Part shown: positions 8,462 to 16,047 of the stretch, one piece after another
Layout: each line of letters begins with the position of its first letter
Numbering within the stretch: the stretch's first letter is position 1
Assembly (NCBI RefSeq): GCF_014195635.1
Contig: NZ_JACICC010000003.1
Span: 124,001-188,000 of the forward strand
Reading direction: 5' to 3'
From: Pseudochelatococcus contaminans
GTDB lineage: Bacteria; Pseudomonadota; Alphaproteobacteria; Rhizobiales; Beijerinckiaceae
DNA: 64,000 bases
Program-made: the position numbers and the translations under genes
Notes under the pieces: model-generated
What the model was told of the DNA's origin: nothing
The model's input: the letters and a program-made list of their open reading frames with translations, nothing else
The model's database searches: none

Positions 8462-9922
8462 ATGAGCATTCTGGGTATCCTGATAGCCCTTGGGCTACTG
8501 ATCTGGCTCGCCTATCGCGGCTGGAGCATTCTGTTGCTGGCGCCTTTGTGCGCCGTCCTTGCCGCACTGCTCGCCGGCCAGCCGCTGCTGGCCAACTGGA
8601 CGCAGGTGTTCATGCCGAGCGCTGCGGACTTCGTGGCGCAGTTCTTCCCCATCTTCCTGTTGGGCGCGGTGTTCGGCAAGCTGATGGAGGCCAGCGGCTC
8701 CGTCGAAGCCATCGCCGATTACATGACGAAGAAACTCGGCACCGGGCAGGCCATCCTCGCCATCGTGCTGGCGGGCGCGTTCGTCACTTATGGTGGCGTC
8801 AGCCTGTTCGTTGCCTTCTTCGTGCTCGCTCCCATGGGGCATGCGCTGTTCAAGGCGGCCAACATTCCCCACCGCCTGATGCCCGCCGCCATCATGCTGG
8901 GCGCGGCGAGTTTCACCATGACGGCGATGCCCGGCACTCCGGCCATCCAGAACGCCATTCCCATGCCGTTCTTCGGCACCAACGCTTTCGCGGCGCCGGG
9001 GCTTGGCATTCTGGCGTCGGCCATCATGCTGGCGTTCGGCCTGTGGTGGCTGAAGCTGCGCGAAAAGCAGGCGCGGGCGGCGGGTGAGGGCTATGCTTTC
9101 GTCGGCGGGGGCGAGGAAATCGCCGAATCCGCTGCCGAGGATGAGACCATCCGCGAGCGGGCGACCACCGCGCGTGAGTTCGACCCCGAGGAAATCGGCC
9201 GCGGCGGAATGGCGCGCACGGTTCCGCCGTTTGCCGTTGCGGCGTTGCCGCTGGTTGTGGTCGTCATCGTCAACCTGCTGATGTCGTTCGTGGTGTTGCC
9301 GAATTACGATGCCTCCTATCTCACCACGGATGCGTTCGGCAACGTGACGCTATCGGCTGTCGGCGGGGTTTGGTCGGTTATCGTGGCGCTGCTGGTTGCC
9401 ATTCTGGTGCTGGTGGTGACCAATTTCTCCCGCCTGCCGGATATCCGCGTCACGCTGGATTCGGGCGCGAATGCCTCCGTGCTGCCCATCCTCAATGTCG
9501 CCAGCCTTGTCGGCTTCGGCGCGGTGGTGGCCGGGCTGCCGGCCTTTGAAATGGTGAAGGAGTGGGTGCTGGGCATCGAAGGCGGCCCGCTGGTGTCGCT
9601 GGCTGTGTCCACCAACATCCTTGCCGCGCTGACCGGCTCCGCCTCGGGCGGTCTGACCATCGCGCTCGATGCCCTCGGCCCGACCTACATGCAGATCGCG
9701 ACCGAAACGGGTATCGATCCCGGCCTGATGCACCGTGTGGCCGTGATCGGCGCGGGCACGCTCGACAGCTTGCCCCACAACGGCGCGGTGGTGACGCTGC
9801 TGGCCGTCGTGGGCGCAACGCATAAGGACAGCTATCTGGACATCGTGATGGCGGCCATCGTCGGCGGTCTCATCGCGCTGGTCGCCGTGGTTGCGCTTGG
9901 CTCTCTGGTCGGATCGTTCTGA
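8462..9922 (+). CDS. GntP family permease (gluconate/carboxylate:H+ symporter type)
   Basis: A 486-residue membrane transporter with about twelve hydrophobic segments and GntP-family character: alternating glycine-rich helices, the motif GGVSLFVAFFVLAPMG, and TAMPGTPAIQNAIP in the middle. A charged cytoplasmic loop (about 205-245) separates the two halves. GntP members import gluconate, hydroxybutyrate, citrate or related acids with protons. It starts 14 bases after the patatin gene and is followed by a strong terminator, so it is probably the last gene of the efflux operon. No sugar-acid kinase is nearby, so gluconate is not favoured. Confidence 0.85.
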   Translation: MSILGILIALGLLIWLAYRGWSILLLAPLCAVLAALLAGQPLLANWTQVFMPSAADFVAQFFPIFLLGAVFGKLMEASGSVEAIADYMTKKLGTGQAILAIVLAGAFVTYGGVSLFVAFFVLAPMGHALFKAANIPHRLMPAAIMLGAASFTMTAMPGTPAIQNAIPMPFFGTNAFAAPGLGILASAIMLAFGLWWLKLREKQARAAGEGYAFVGGGEEIAESAAEDETIRERATTAREFDPEEIGRGGMARTVPPFAVAALPLVVVVIVNLLMSFVVLPNYDASYLTTDAFGNVTLSAVGGVWSVIVALLVAILVLVVTNFSRLPDIRVTLDSGANASVLPILNVASLVGFGAVVAGLPAFEMVKEWVLGIEGGPLVSLAVSTNILAALTGSASGGLTIALDALGPTYMQIATETGIDPGLMHRVAVIGAGTLDSLPHNGAVVTLLAVVGATHKDSYLDIVMAAIVGGLIALVAVVALGSLVGSF

Positions 9923-9968
9923 TCGGGCTGCAAGACCGTTCACGACGATCTCATCTCAAGGCGCTTTT

Positions 9969-10003
9969 CGACCCCGGCGGCAACCGGGGTCGATTTGTTT
10001 TTG
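9969..10003 (+). terminator. Intrinsic terminator of the RND-GntP operon
   Basis: CGACCCCGG (9969-9977) pairs perfectly with CCGGGGTCG (9984-9992) around a six-base loop and is followed by ATTTGTTTTTG. It lies 47 bases after the GntP stop and closes the operon that begins at 2085. Confidence 0.85.
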
Positions 10004-10022
10004 CCGCGCATGGAGATACATT

Positions 10023-10058
10023 GACGCTCGTGATAATTTGGACGCTCGTGATAATTTG
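10023..10058 (+). repeat. Perfect 18-bp tandem direct repeat upstream of the amidohydrolase gene
   Basis: GACGCTCGTGATAATTTG occurs twice with no gap (10023-10040 and 10041-10058), 56 bases before the amidohydrolase ATG. A possible -10 box TATGAT follows at 10065-10070. Tandem sites this close to a promoter often bind an activator or repressor; a recent slippage duplication is the alternative. Confidence 0.6.
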
Positions 10059-10113
10059 CGGGCGTATGATGAGGACGCGCAAGACGTCCGCCAGCGGGAG
10101 ACAGGGAGCAGCC

Positions 10114-11298
10114 ATGAACAAGCCGAGCCACGGCGACGATTATGCCAACGACATCACCCCGGCTGAAATCGAGGAGGCCGTGCGCTGGCGTCGTCATCTG
10201 CACGCCCGGCCCGAACTGGCGTTCGAGGAGCATGAAACGTCCGCCTTCGTCGCCCGCGAACTTGCCGGTTTCGGCTACGAGGTCCATACCGGCCTGGGGC
10301 GCACCGGCGTTGTGGGCACGCTGCGCAAGGGGTCCGGCAGCCGCACGATCGGCCTGCGCGCGGATATGGATGCGCTACCCATTCTCGAAGCGACCGGGGT
10401 TGACTATCAATCGCGCGTACCGGGCAAGATGCATGCCTGCGGCCATGATGGCCACACCGCCACGCTGCTGGCGGCGGCAAGGCTGATCGCCCGCACGCCG
10501 TTTGACGGCACGGTGCATCTCATCTTCCAGCCGGCCGAGGAAAATGAAGGCGGCGCGCGGGAAATGATTGCTGATGGCCTGCTGCGCCTGTTTCCGCTGG
10601 ATGCGGCTTACGGCATGCACAACTGGCCGGGCATGGATGTGGGGATTTGCGCCGTGCGCGAGGGGCCGATGATGGCCGCTTCCGGCACTTTCGAGATCAC
10701 GGTGGCGGGACGCGGTGCGCATGGGGCGATGCCGCATCAGGGCGCGGACCCGGTCGTCGCGGCCAGTGCCGTCGTCGGTGCGTTGCAGACCATCGCCAGC
10801 CGCAACGTGCCGCCCATCGAGGCGGGCGTCGTTTCGGTGACGCAGATCCACGGTGGCGATACGTGGAACGTCATTCCGGAGGCGGTGGTGCTGCGGGGCA
10901 CGACGCGCTGGTTCCGCGATGCGGTGGGCGAGGTGGTGCGCGAGAGGCTGCACACGCTGGCGGCCTCAGTGGCGGCGGGCTATGGCTGCCGGGCGGACGT
11001 GGTGCATAAGGATGGCTATCCGGCCACCGTCAACAATGATGCCAATGTCGCTGTGGTGCGGCAGGTGGCGGCGCGACCTGAGGTCGGGCTGCGGATTGCC
11101 GAGTTCGATCTCAACACGGCGTCCGAGGATTTCGCCTTCATCCTGCGCGAGGTTCCCGGCGCGTATTTCATGCTGGGCGGCAAGCGGGAAGGGGAGAATC
11201 CGAATCTTCACTCGCCGCGTTTCGATTTCAACGATGCCATCATTCCACATGGCGCGCGGTTCTGGCGGGAACTGGTGCGCGTGAGCCTACCGGCCTGA
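10114..11298 (+). CDS. M20 family amidohydrolase (hippurate/IAA-amino acid hydrolase type)
   Basis: A cytoplasmic metal-dependent amidase of 394 residues that removes an acyl group from an N-acyl amino acid or similar amide. The start at 10114 is chosen because GGGAG lies just upstream (10096-10107); the frame is open back to 10021, but that stretch covers the tandem repeat. Metal-site motifs are intact: HACGHDGHTA (H107, C109, H111, H114) and the catalytic pair E142-E143 in AEENEGGA. A dimerisation domain is inserted near residues 190-300. Its stop overlaps the end of the convergent ABC permease gene by 12 bases. A paralogue of the same subfamily lies at 59780-60955. Confidence 0.9.
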   Translation: MNKPSHGDDYANDITPAEIEEAVRWRRHLHARPELAFEEHETSAFVARELAGFGYEVHTGLGRTGVVGTLRKGSGSRTIGLRADMDALPILEATGVDYQSRVPGKMHACGHDGHTATLLAAARLIARTPFDGTVHLIFQPAEENEGGAREMIADGLLRLFPLDAAYGMHNWPGMDVGICAVREGPMMAASGTFEITVAGRGAHGAMPHQGADPVVAASAVVGALQTIASRNVPPIEAGVVSVTQIHGGDTWNVIPEAVVLRGTTRWFRDAVGEVVRERLHTLAASVAAGYGCRADVVHKDGYPATVNNDANVAVVRQVAARPEVGLRIAEFDLNTASEDFAFILREVPGAYFMLGGKREGENPNLHSPRFDFNDAIIPHGARFWRELVRVSLPA

Positions 11299-12117
11299 GC
11301 GGCGGCGAGAGCCGAACGCCTCGCCGACGGCGATCACCGCGACGCAGATTGCCACGAGCACCAGCGATGCGGCGGCAGCGGCCGGAAAGTCGCTGCCGGT
11401 CTCGGAAATCTTGCTGTAGAGAACCAGTGGCAGGATGTTGACCTGCGTACCCACGAGCGCCAGCGCCGTGCCATACGCGCCGATGGCCACCGCCGCCGTC
11501 AGGCAGAACGCAGCGACGAGGCTGGGCATGATCTGCGGCAGCATCACGTCGATGAAGGCGCCAAATCGCCCCGCGCCAAGCGACCGCGCCGCCGAGAGCT
11601 GTGCGCGGTCGAAATTGCCGATTGCCGGCAGAACGATCAGCACGACGCGCGGTATGAGATAATACGAATAAGCAAGACCGAGCCCCAGCGGCGAGTAGAT
11701 GAACGCCCCGACGACTGACGGATCGAACCCCGCTTTCGCCAACAGCAGCGTGACGAAACCGGCCCGGCCCAGCAGCAGGATGAACCCGTAGGCGACGATC
11801 AGACCAGAGAACGTCAGCGGCAGGGAGATGGCGATCAGTGTCGCCGTGCGCAGACCGGGCTTGAAGCGGGCGAGCGCCAGCGCGACACCGACACCGACCA
11901 CAAGGGAAAACAGCGGTGCGGCGGTGCCCAGAATGAGTGTGCCGCGCAAGCCGTTCCAGAACACTGGATCGGCCGCAAGGCGCGCGAACGCGCCGCCGTC
12001 TTCCGCAAATGCGCCTGATAGCACGGCGCCGACCGGCAGCAAAAAGAACAGGCCGATCAGCGCCGCGCCCGGCGTGGCGAAAGCGGCGAGCATGCGGTTT
12101 GAAACGCGGGAGTTCAT
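11287..12117 (-). CDS. ABC transporter permease (Fe3+/thiamine/spermidine-type importer), subunit 1
   Basis: An inner-membrane permease of 276 residues, the last gene of a four-gene importer operon. It has about six hydrophobic helices and the cytoplasmic EAA loop that contacts the ATPase (SAARSLGAGRFGAFIDVMLP, near residues 178-197). It starts 33 bases after the binding-protein stop. It resembles the CysT/ThiP/PotB class that pairs with a second permease, encoded at 14355. The substrate is uncertain. Confidence 0.85.
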   Translation of the reverse strand: MNSRVSNRMLAAFATPGAALIGLFFLLPVGAVLSGAFAEDGGAFARLAADPVFWNGLRGTLILGTAAPLFSLVVGVGVALALARFKPGLRTATLIAISLPLTFSGLIVAYGFILLLGRAGFVTLLLAKAGFDPSVVGAFIYSPLGLGLAYSYYLIPRVVLIVLPAIGNFDRAQLSAARSLGAGRFGAFIDVMLPQIMPSLVAAFCLTAAVAIGAYGTALALVGTQVNILPLVLYSKISETGSDFPAAAAASLVLVAICVAVIAVGEAFGSRRRSGR

Positions 12118-12150
12118 GGCCGGGTGCTCGCCGTCATCGTCCGGTCGTTC

Positions 12151-13233
12151 CTATTGCCCGAGGACGGCTTTTGCCCAGCCGGCATCGATCTCGGCCTTTT
12201 TGGCGGTCGCCTTGGCGATGTCGAGCGGGCGAACCTGCGGCGATGCCGGCAGCTTGTCGGCGATGGCCGGCGGCAGCTCGATGCCGGGCACGGACGGGCG
12301 CACATAGCCTTCGGCAAAGATCTTCTGGCCCGGATCGCTGAGCACGAAGTTGAGCCACAGCTTGCCCGCATTCGGGTTGGGGCCGTTCTTCACCAGCGAG
12401 ATGGCGTAGGGCGCGGCGGCCGATGCCTCGGCGGGAATGACCACGGCGATGTCGTCGCCCAGCCCGTCCGTGTACTTGGCGCGCAGGCCGTCGTTCTCAT
12501 AGCCGATCCAGATCGGGATCTCGCCCTTGATGAATTGGGCGTAGGGCGTTGTGCCCACCGTGCGCAGCACATTGCCGGCCTTGGTCAGGCGGCCCAGATA
12601 ATCGATGCCCGGCGTCACGTTGTCCATGTCGCCGCCGTTGCCGAACGCGGCGGCAAACACCACCACCTGCCCCTGCCCGGTGGAGCGGGGATCCTGATAA
12701 ACGATGGTGTTCTTGTAGTCCGGCTTCAGCAGGTCGGCCCAGTTTTGCGGAACCGCCTTGACCAGCTTGGTGTTGACGAGAAACGCCACGCTGAGTGTAT
12801 GCACGGCAAACCAGCGGGCCTCCGGATCACGCAATTCGCCGGGCAGGCGGTCGAAGTTCACCGGGCGGTAGCTTTCCACGACCCCAGCCTTCGCGGCGTC
12901 GAGCGCCGAACCGGCGAAGTAATAGGCCGTATCGGCCTGCGGGCGGTTGCGGGCCTTCGCCAGCGCCACCACCGTCGCCGCCGATCCGAGATCGTTGTAG
13001 ACGAGTTCGACGCCCGGATAACGCTCCTTGAACGCCTTGAACTCACCGGCCCAGTTGGCCCACGTCGGGCCTGTGTCGAAGGAAACGACGAGGCCCTCGC
13101 TGCGGGCGGCGTCGTAAAGCGCTCGCTCGCCCGCGTAATACTCTGCGCCGTCGAAGGCGAAGGCGGAAGTCGTCAGGCTCATTGCCATCGCGGCAGCGGT
13201 GGCGATGCCTGTCATCAGTTGCCGTCTGTTCAT
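12151..13233 (-). CDS. ABC transporter extracellular solute-binding protein, family 1
   Basis: The periplasmic binding protein (360 residues) of the same importer. A signal peptide ends near residue 26 (MTSLTTSAFA-type AxA site in SLTTSAFA). The mature sequence has the two-lobe character of the Fe3+/polyamine/thiamine-binding cluster, with motifs such as ARSEGLVVSFDTG, LVNTKLVKAVPQNWADLLKP and a Trp-rich hinge. It sits between the ATPase and one permease, an unusual but known order. Without a search the ligand remains open between ferric complexes, thiamine, polyamines and 2-aminoethylphosphonate. Confidence 0.8.
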   Translation of the reverse strand: MNRRQLMTGIATAAAMAMSLTTSAFAFDGAEYYAGERALYDAARSEGLVVSFDTGPTWANWAGEFKAFKERYPGVELVYNDLGSAATVVALAKARNRPQADTAYYFAGSALDAAKAGVVESYRPVNFDRLPGELRDPEARWFAVHTLSVAFLVNTKLVKAVPQNWADLLKPDYKNTIVYQDPRSTGQGQVVVFAAAFGNGGDMDNVTPGIDYLGRLTKAGNVLRTVGTTPYAQFIKGEIPIWIGYENDGLRAKYTDGLGDDIAVVIPAEASAAAPYAISLVKNGPNPNAGKLWLNFVLSDPGQKIFAEGYVRPSVPGIELPPAIADKLPASPQVRPLDIAKATAKKAEIDAGWAKAVLGQ

Positions 13234-13275
13234 ATCGATGGTTCCTGTCTGTCGAAATCATGATGATCCAGCGAG

Positions 13276-13301
13276 GCGGGGAGTGCTGGCGCAGCCCCCG
13301 C
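13276..13301 (-). repeat. Intercistronic hairpin between importer ATPase and binding-protein genes
   Basis: GCGGGG (13276-13281) pairs with CCCCGC (13296-13301), and the interior adds GCTG/CAGC. It lies immediately after the ATPase stop and 42 bases before the binding-protein start, with no T-tract. Such hairpins often stabilise one segment of a polycistronic mRNA so that the binding protein is made in excess. Confidence 0.45.
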
Positions 13302-13302
13302 T

Positions 13303-14358
13303 TTACGATCTCGTGCCGGCGGCATCCGCTCCAGGCAGCAGCCGCACGGCCTCGGCGGGGATGGATACCCGCCCGACCGCGCCGCGCGCGTGCGTTTCCA
13401 GCCGGATGAGCCCGCCGTCGACGCTGAGGTCGATGCGGCGGACAGGGCCGAGGTAGCGGTCGGCGACGACCGTTCCCCGGAAATCGTTGACCCGAGGCGG
13501 CTGCTCCGGCTCGGCAGGCAGGATGCGTTCGGGCCGCACCAGCACCGTCACTGCCGCGCCGGGGGCATATCCCTCCGTGGGGCAGGCGAGGGTGCCGATG
13601 GGTGTCCGCACGCGGCCGGTCTGTTCCACTGTGCCCGGCCAGAGGTTGGACTGGCCGACGAAAGCCGCCACCTGGGCATTGACGGGCGTTTCGTACAGCT
13701 CTTGCGGCGTGCCGGTCTGAATGATCCGTCCATCATGCATGACGACGATCCGGTCGGCGATGGACAGCGCCTCTTCCTGATCGTGCGTCACCAGCAGCGT
13801 GGCGATGCCGGCGGCGCGCTGAACGCGGCGGATCTCGTCGCGCATGCTGGTGCGCAGCCCGGCATCCAGCGCCGAGAGCGGTTCGTCCAGCAGCAGGCCG
13901 CGCGGTTCGAATATGAGCGCGCGCGCCAATGCCACGCGCTGCTGCTGTCCGCCGGAAATCGCCGTCGGCCAATCATCGCCGCGCCCTTCCATGCCGACCC
14001 GGGCGAGCATCTCCTGCGCCCGCGCGCGCCGTTCCGCACGGCGGATGCCGCGCACCTTGAGCGGATAGGTAATATTCTCCCACAGGCGCATGTGCGGAAA
14101 TAACGCGTAGTTCTGAAAGACGACGCCGAGGCGGCGGTCCTCCGGCGCAAGCGGGCCAACATCCTGCCCCTCGACCAGAATGCGCCCGGCATCCGGCTGC
14201 ATGAAACCGGCGAGCAGTTTCAGGATGGTCGATTTGCCGGAACCGGAAGCGCCGATGACCGCGACAAGCTCACCCCGCGCGATGTCCAGCGCGATGTCGA
14301 ACACCCCCGCCGTGCTGCCGGGATAGATGAAGGACACGTTGTCATAGGTCAGGCTCAT
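13303..14358 (-). CDS. ABC transporter ATP-binding protein with TOBE domain (PotA/FbpC/ThiQ-like)
   Basis: The ATPase of the importer, 351 residues. Walker A is GASGSGKST (36-44), the signature is [15 protein letters not shown], Walker B is [12 protein letters not shown] and the switch histidine lies in [11 protein letters not shown]. The C-terminal third carries a TOBE domain ([12 protein letters not shown]), typical of importers of polyamines, iron or sugars. Its start overlaps the upstream permease stop by ATGA (14355-14358). Confidence 0.9.
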   Translation of the reverse strand: MSLTYDNVSFIYPGSTAGVFDIALDIARGELVAVIGASGSGKSTILKLLAGFMQPDAGRILVEGQDVGPLAPEDRRLGVVFQNYALFPHMRLWENITYPLKVRGIRRAERRARAQEMLARVGMEGRGDDWPTAISGGQQQRVALARALIFEPRGLLLDEPLSALDAGLRTSMRDEIRRVQRAAGIATLLVTHDQEEALSIADRIVVMHDGRIIQTGTPQELYETPVNAQVAAFVGQSNLWPGTVEQTGRVRTPIGTLACPTEGYAPGAAVTVLVRPERILPAEPEQPPRVNDFRGTVVADRYLGPVRRIDLSVDGGLIRLETHARGAVGRVSIPAEAVRLLPGADAAGTRS

Positions 14359-15143
14359 GCCGCACCTCCGCTGCCGCGCGCGCCGCCAATTCTCGCCGCC
14401 GCGCCGCTGGCAAGGGAGGCGGCAACCGCGAGAACAAGAAGCACGACGGTCGCCGCGCAGGCAAAGCCGGTTGCGCCGTAGAAGGCTTGCAGCAACACAA
14501 CGGGGTATGTGCGCGATAGGAACCCCGCCACGAGGTTGGAAAGCTGAAACTCGCCGATGGACAGAGCCGCCACCGTCAGCAGCGCAGACAGCAGGCTGGG
14601 TTGCAGCAACGGCAAGGTTACGTCGCGCATCCGCGCGGCAAAAGACGCCCCGAGCGTCGCGGCTGCTTGCTCATACTCGTCAAGGCGGAGCTGATCCATA
14701 TCCGCCACCAGCGCCGTGACGGTATAGGGCAGGGTGAGCACAACGTGCCCGGCCGCCAGCAGCCAGAAACTGCCGAGCCACGGCAGCGTGTCGGACGAGA
14801 ACACGAGGATGAAACCGAAAGCCAGCACCAGTTCCGGCACCGCTACGGGCATCAGCGTCACCAGCCGTGCCGCGAGCCGCACGCCGCCGCGGGCCCCGGC
14901 ATGGATGGCGTAAGCCAGCGGCACGCCGATGAGCACGTTGAGCGCGCAGGTGAAGGCGACGACCTGAAGGCTGGTGATGAACGCGCGACGGAAGCTTGGA
15001 TCGCTGGCAACCTCGGCATACCACCGCCACGTAAAGCCAGATGGCAGCAGGGTATTGCTCCACGTTTCGCCAAATGAACCAACCCCCAGCAGCACGACAG
15101 GCGCGGCCAGGAAAAGCAGATAGGCGAACGCGATAAAAGGCAA
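14355..15143 (-). CDS. ABC transporter permease (Fe3+/thiamine/spermidine-type importer), subunit 2
   Basis: The first gene of the importer operon, 262 residues with about six hydrophobic helices and the EAA-type loop EYEQAAATLGASFAARMRDV. It pairs with the permease at 11287. The frame begins at a TTG (15143) with no good ribosome-binding site, and no ATG or GTG is in frame shortly upstream, so the N-terminus is uncertain by some residues. The 208 bases upstream to the next gene must hold the promoter; the AT-rich part is about 15220-15300. Confidence 0.8.
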   Translation of the reverse strand: MPFIAFAYLLFLAAPVVLLGVGSFGETWSNTLLPSGFTWRWYAEVASDPSFRRAFITSLQVVAFTCALNVLIGVPLAYAIHAGARGGVRLAARLVTLMPVAVPELVLAFGFILVFSSDTLPWLGSFWLLAAGHVVLTLPYTVTALVADMDQLRLDEYEQAAATLGASFAARMRDVTLPLLQPSLLSALLTVAALSIGEFQLSNLVAGFLSRTYPVVLLQAFYGATGFACAATVVLLVLAVAASLASGAAARIGGARGSGGAA

Positions 15144-15351
15144 CGTCGAAAACCCCGGTGCTTTCGATGGCGGATTGATGCCTGTATTGTGGCATTCTCC
15201 GAGCCGTACGCAAAGAGCCAGAGTGAATATTTTGACAGGTCTTTTTATTAAACAGCCGTAGCCCGTTAATAGATGAAACGGCTAAGTAATAGTATGCAAA
15301 GTAGTGGTCCGAAAGAACTGCGTCCGGGTTGCATCCATGCTTCGTGCCGGT

Positions 15352-15849
15352 TCAGGATTTGGAAAAGCGCGCCCCGGTGATCCGCAGCAAGCTGACGAAG
15401 CCTGTTTCCGGGTCGGTCCATGATCCCACTTCCAGCGTCCCGGTGACGTCGATGGGGGCGTTGTATTGCACGAATGTCTGCGCGCTCTTCAGATAAACCA
15501 CGACGATATCATCCGGCCAGTCGGCATCCGAGGAGCAGAAGGGGCAGATGGACATCGGCGTCGAGGACAGGACGAAGAACTTCGCTTCCGCCTTGAGAGG
15601 TGGCGCCATGAAGCCGCGCATGGATATGGTGTTGCCCTTCAGCTCCTTGACGCGCGGGGAGAACTCAAGCCCCAGCACGCTGATCTTGCCGTAAAGCTCG
15701 TCGAACCCAAGGCTGGGCGTGGCGGCGAAAGCGGGAAGCACACCGATGCTGGTCAATCCCGCAGCGCAGGCGAAAGTCATGAACGACCGCCGGTTGAGAT
15801 CGCGCATGGCGTCGGCAGCGACACCGTTTTTTCTGACATCGCGGGTCAT
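15352..15849 (-). CDS. Tat-type secreted DUF3299-like protein of unknown function
   Basis: A 165-residue exported protein. The N-terminus has a twin-arginine motif (NRRSFMT) then a hydrophobic stretch ending in LPAFAA, fitting Tat export. The mature part is small and beta-rich: ISMRGFMAPPL, then a CPFC-type pair in SICPFCSSDADWPDDIVVVYL, and a C-terminal GTLEVGSWTDPETGFVSLLRI. From memory this resembles DUF3299-like proteins found next to LolD/MacB-type ABC pairs linked to zinc, as here (18293-20328). The two cysteines could bind metal or form a disulfide; that is inference. GGAG lies about ten bases before the chosen ATG. Confidence 0.65.
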   Translation of the reverse strand: MTRDVRKNGVAADAMRDLNRRSFMTFACAAGLTSIGVLPAFAATPSLGFDELYGKISVLGLEFSPRVKELKGNTISMRGFMAPPLKAEAKFFVLSSTPMSICPFCSSDADWPDDIVVVYLKSAQTFVQYNAPIDVTGTLEVGSWTDPETGFVSLLRITGARFSKS

Positions 15850-15866
15850 GGTCTCGTTCTCCGTGG

Positions 15867-15901
15867 ATCATTTCCGCGTCTCGGTAAGACGCGGAAATGA
15901 T
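15867..15901. repeat. Perfect 15-bp inverted repeat before the Tat-type gene
   Basis: ATCATTTCCGCGTCT (15867-15881) and AGACGCGGAAATGAT (15887-15901) form a perfect 15-bp stem with a five-base loop, ending 18 bases upstream of the Tat-protein start. No T-tract follows on either strand, so a simple terminator is not supported. It could be an operator, an mRNA-end hairpin for the upstream phosphatase transcript, or part of the adjacent mosaic repeat. Confidence 0.6.
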
Positions 15902-15921
15902 GTCGTCATGCAAATTCAGGC

Positions 15922-16019
15922 CAGAGCATTTCGGTATTTCGTTGAAACGCAGAGATGCTCTGTCTTGTTGGTTTTACGCGTTGTCTTCACGCAGAGGGGT
16001 ATCCGCTTTGCGTGAAGAC
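15922..16019. repeat. RIME-like palindromic mosaic repeat
   Basis: CAGAGCAT (15922-15929) pairs with ATGCTCTG (15955-15962), and GTCTTCACGCA (15983-15993) pairs with TGCGTGAAGAC (16009-16019), with a few more pairs inside. Two adjacent palindromes in an intergenic position, with sequence such as AGAGCATTTC and GGTATCCGCTTTGCGTGAAGACGC, resemble the short RIME/BIME-type elements scattered through Rhizobiales genomes. It follows the alkaline phosphatase stop and may act as its 3' hairpin. Confidence 0.5.
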
Positions 16020-16047
16020 GCTTGAGTGCCTCAAGTCGGCACGTGCT

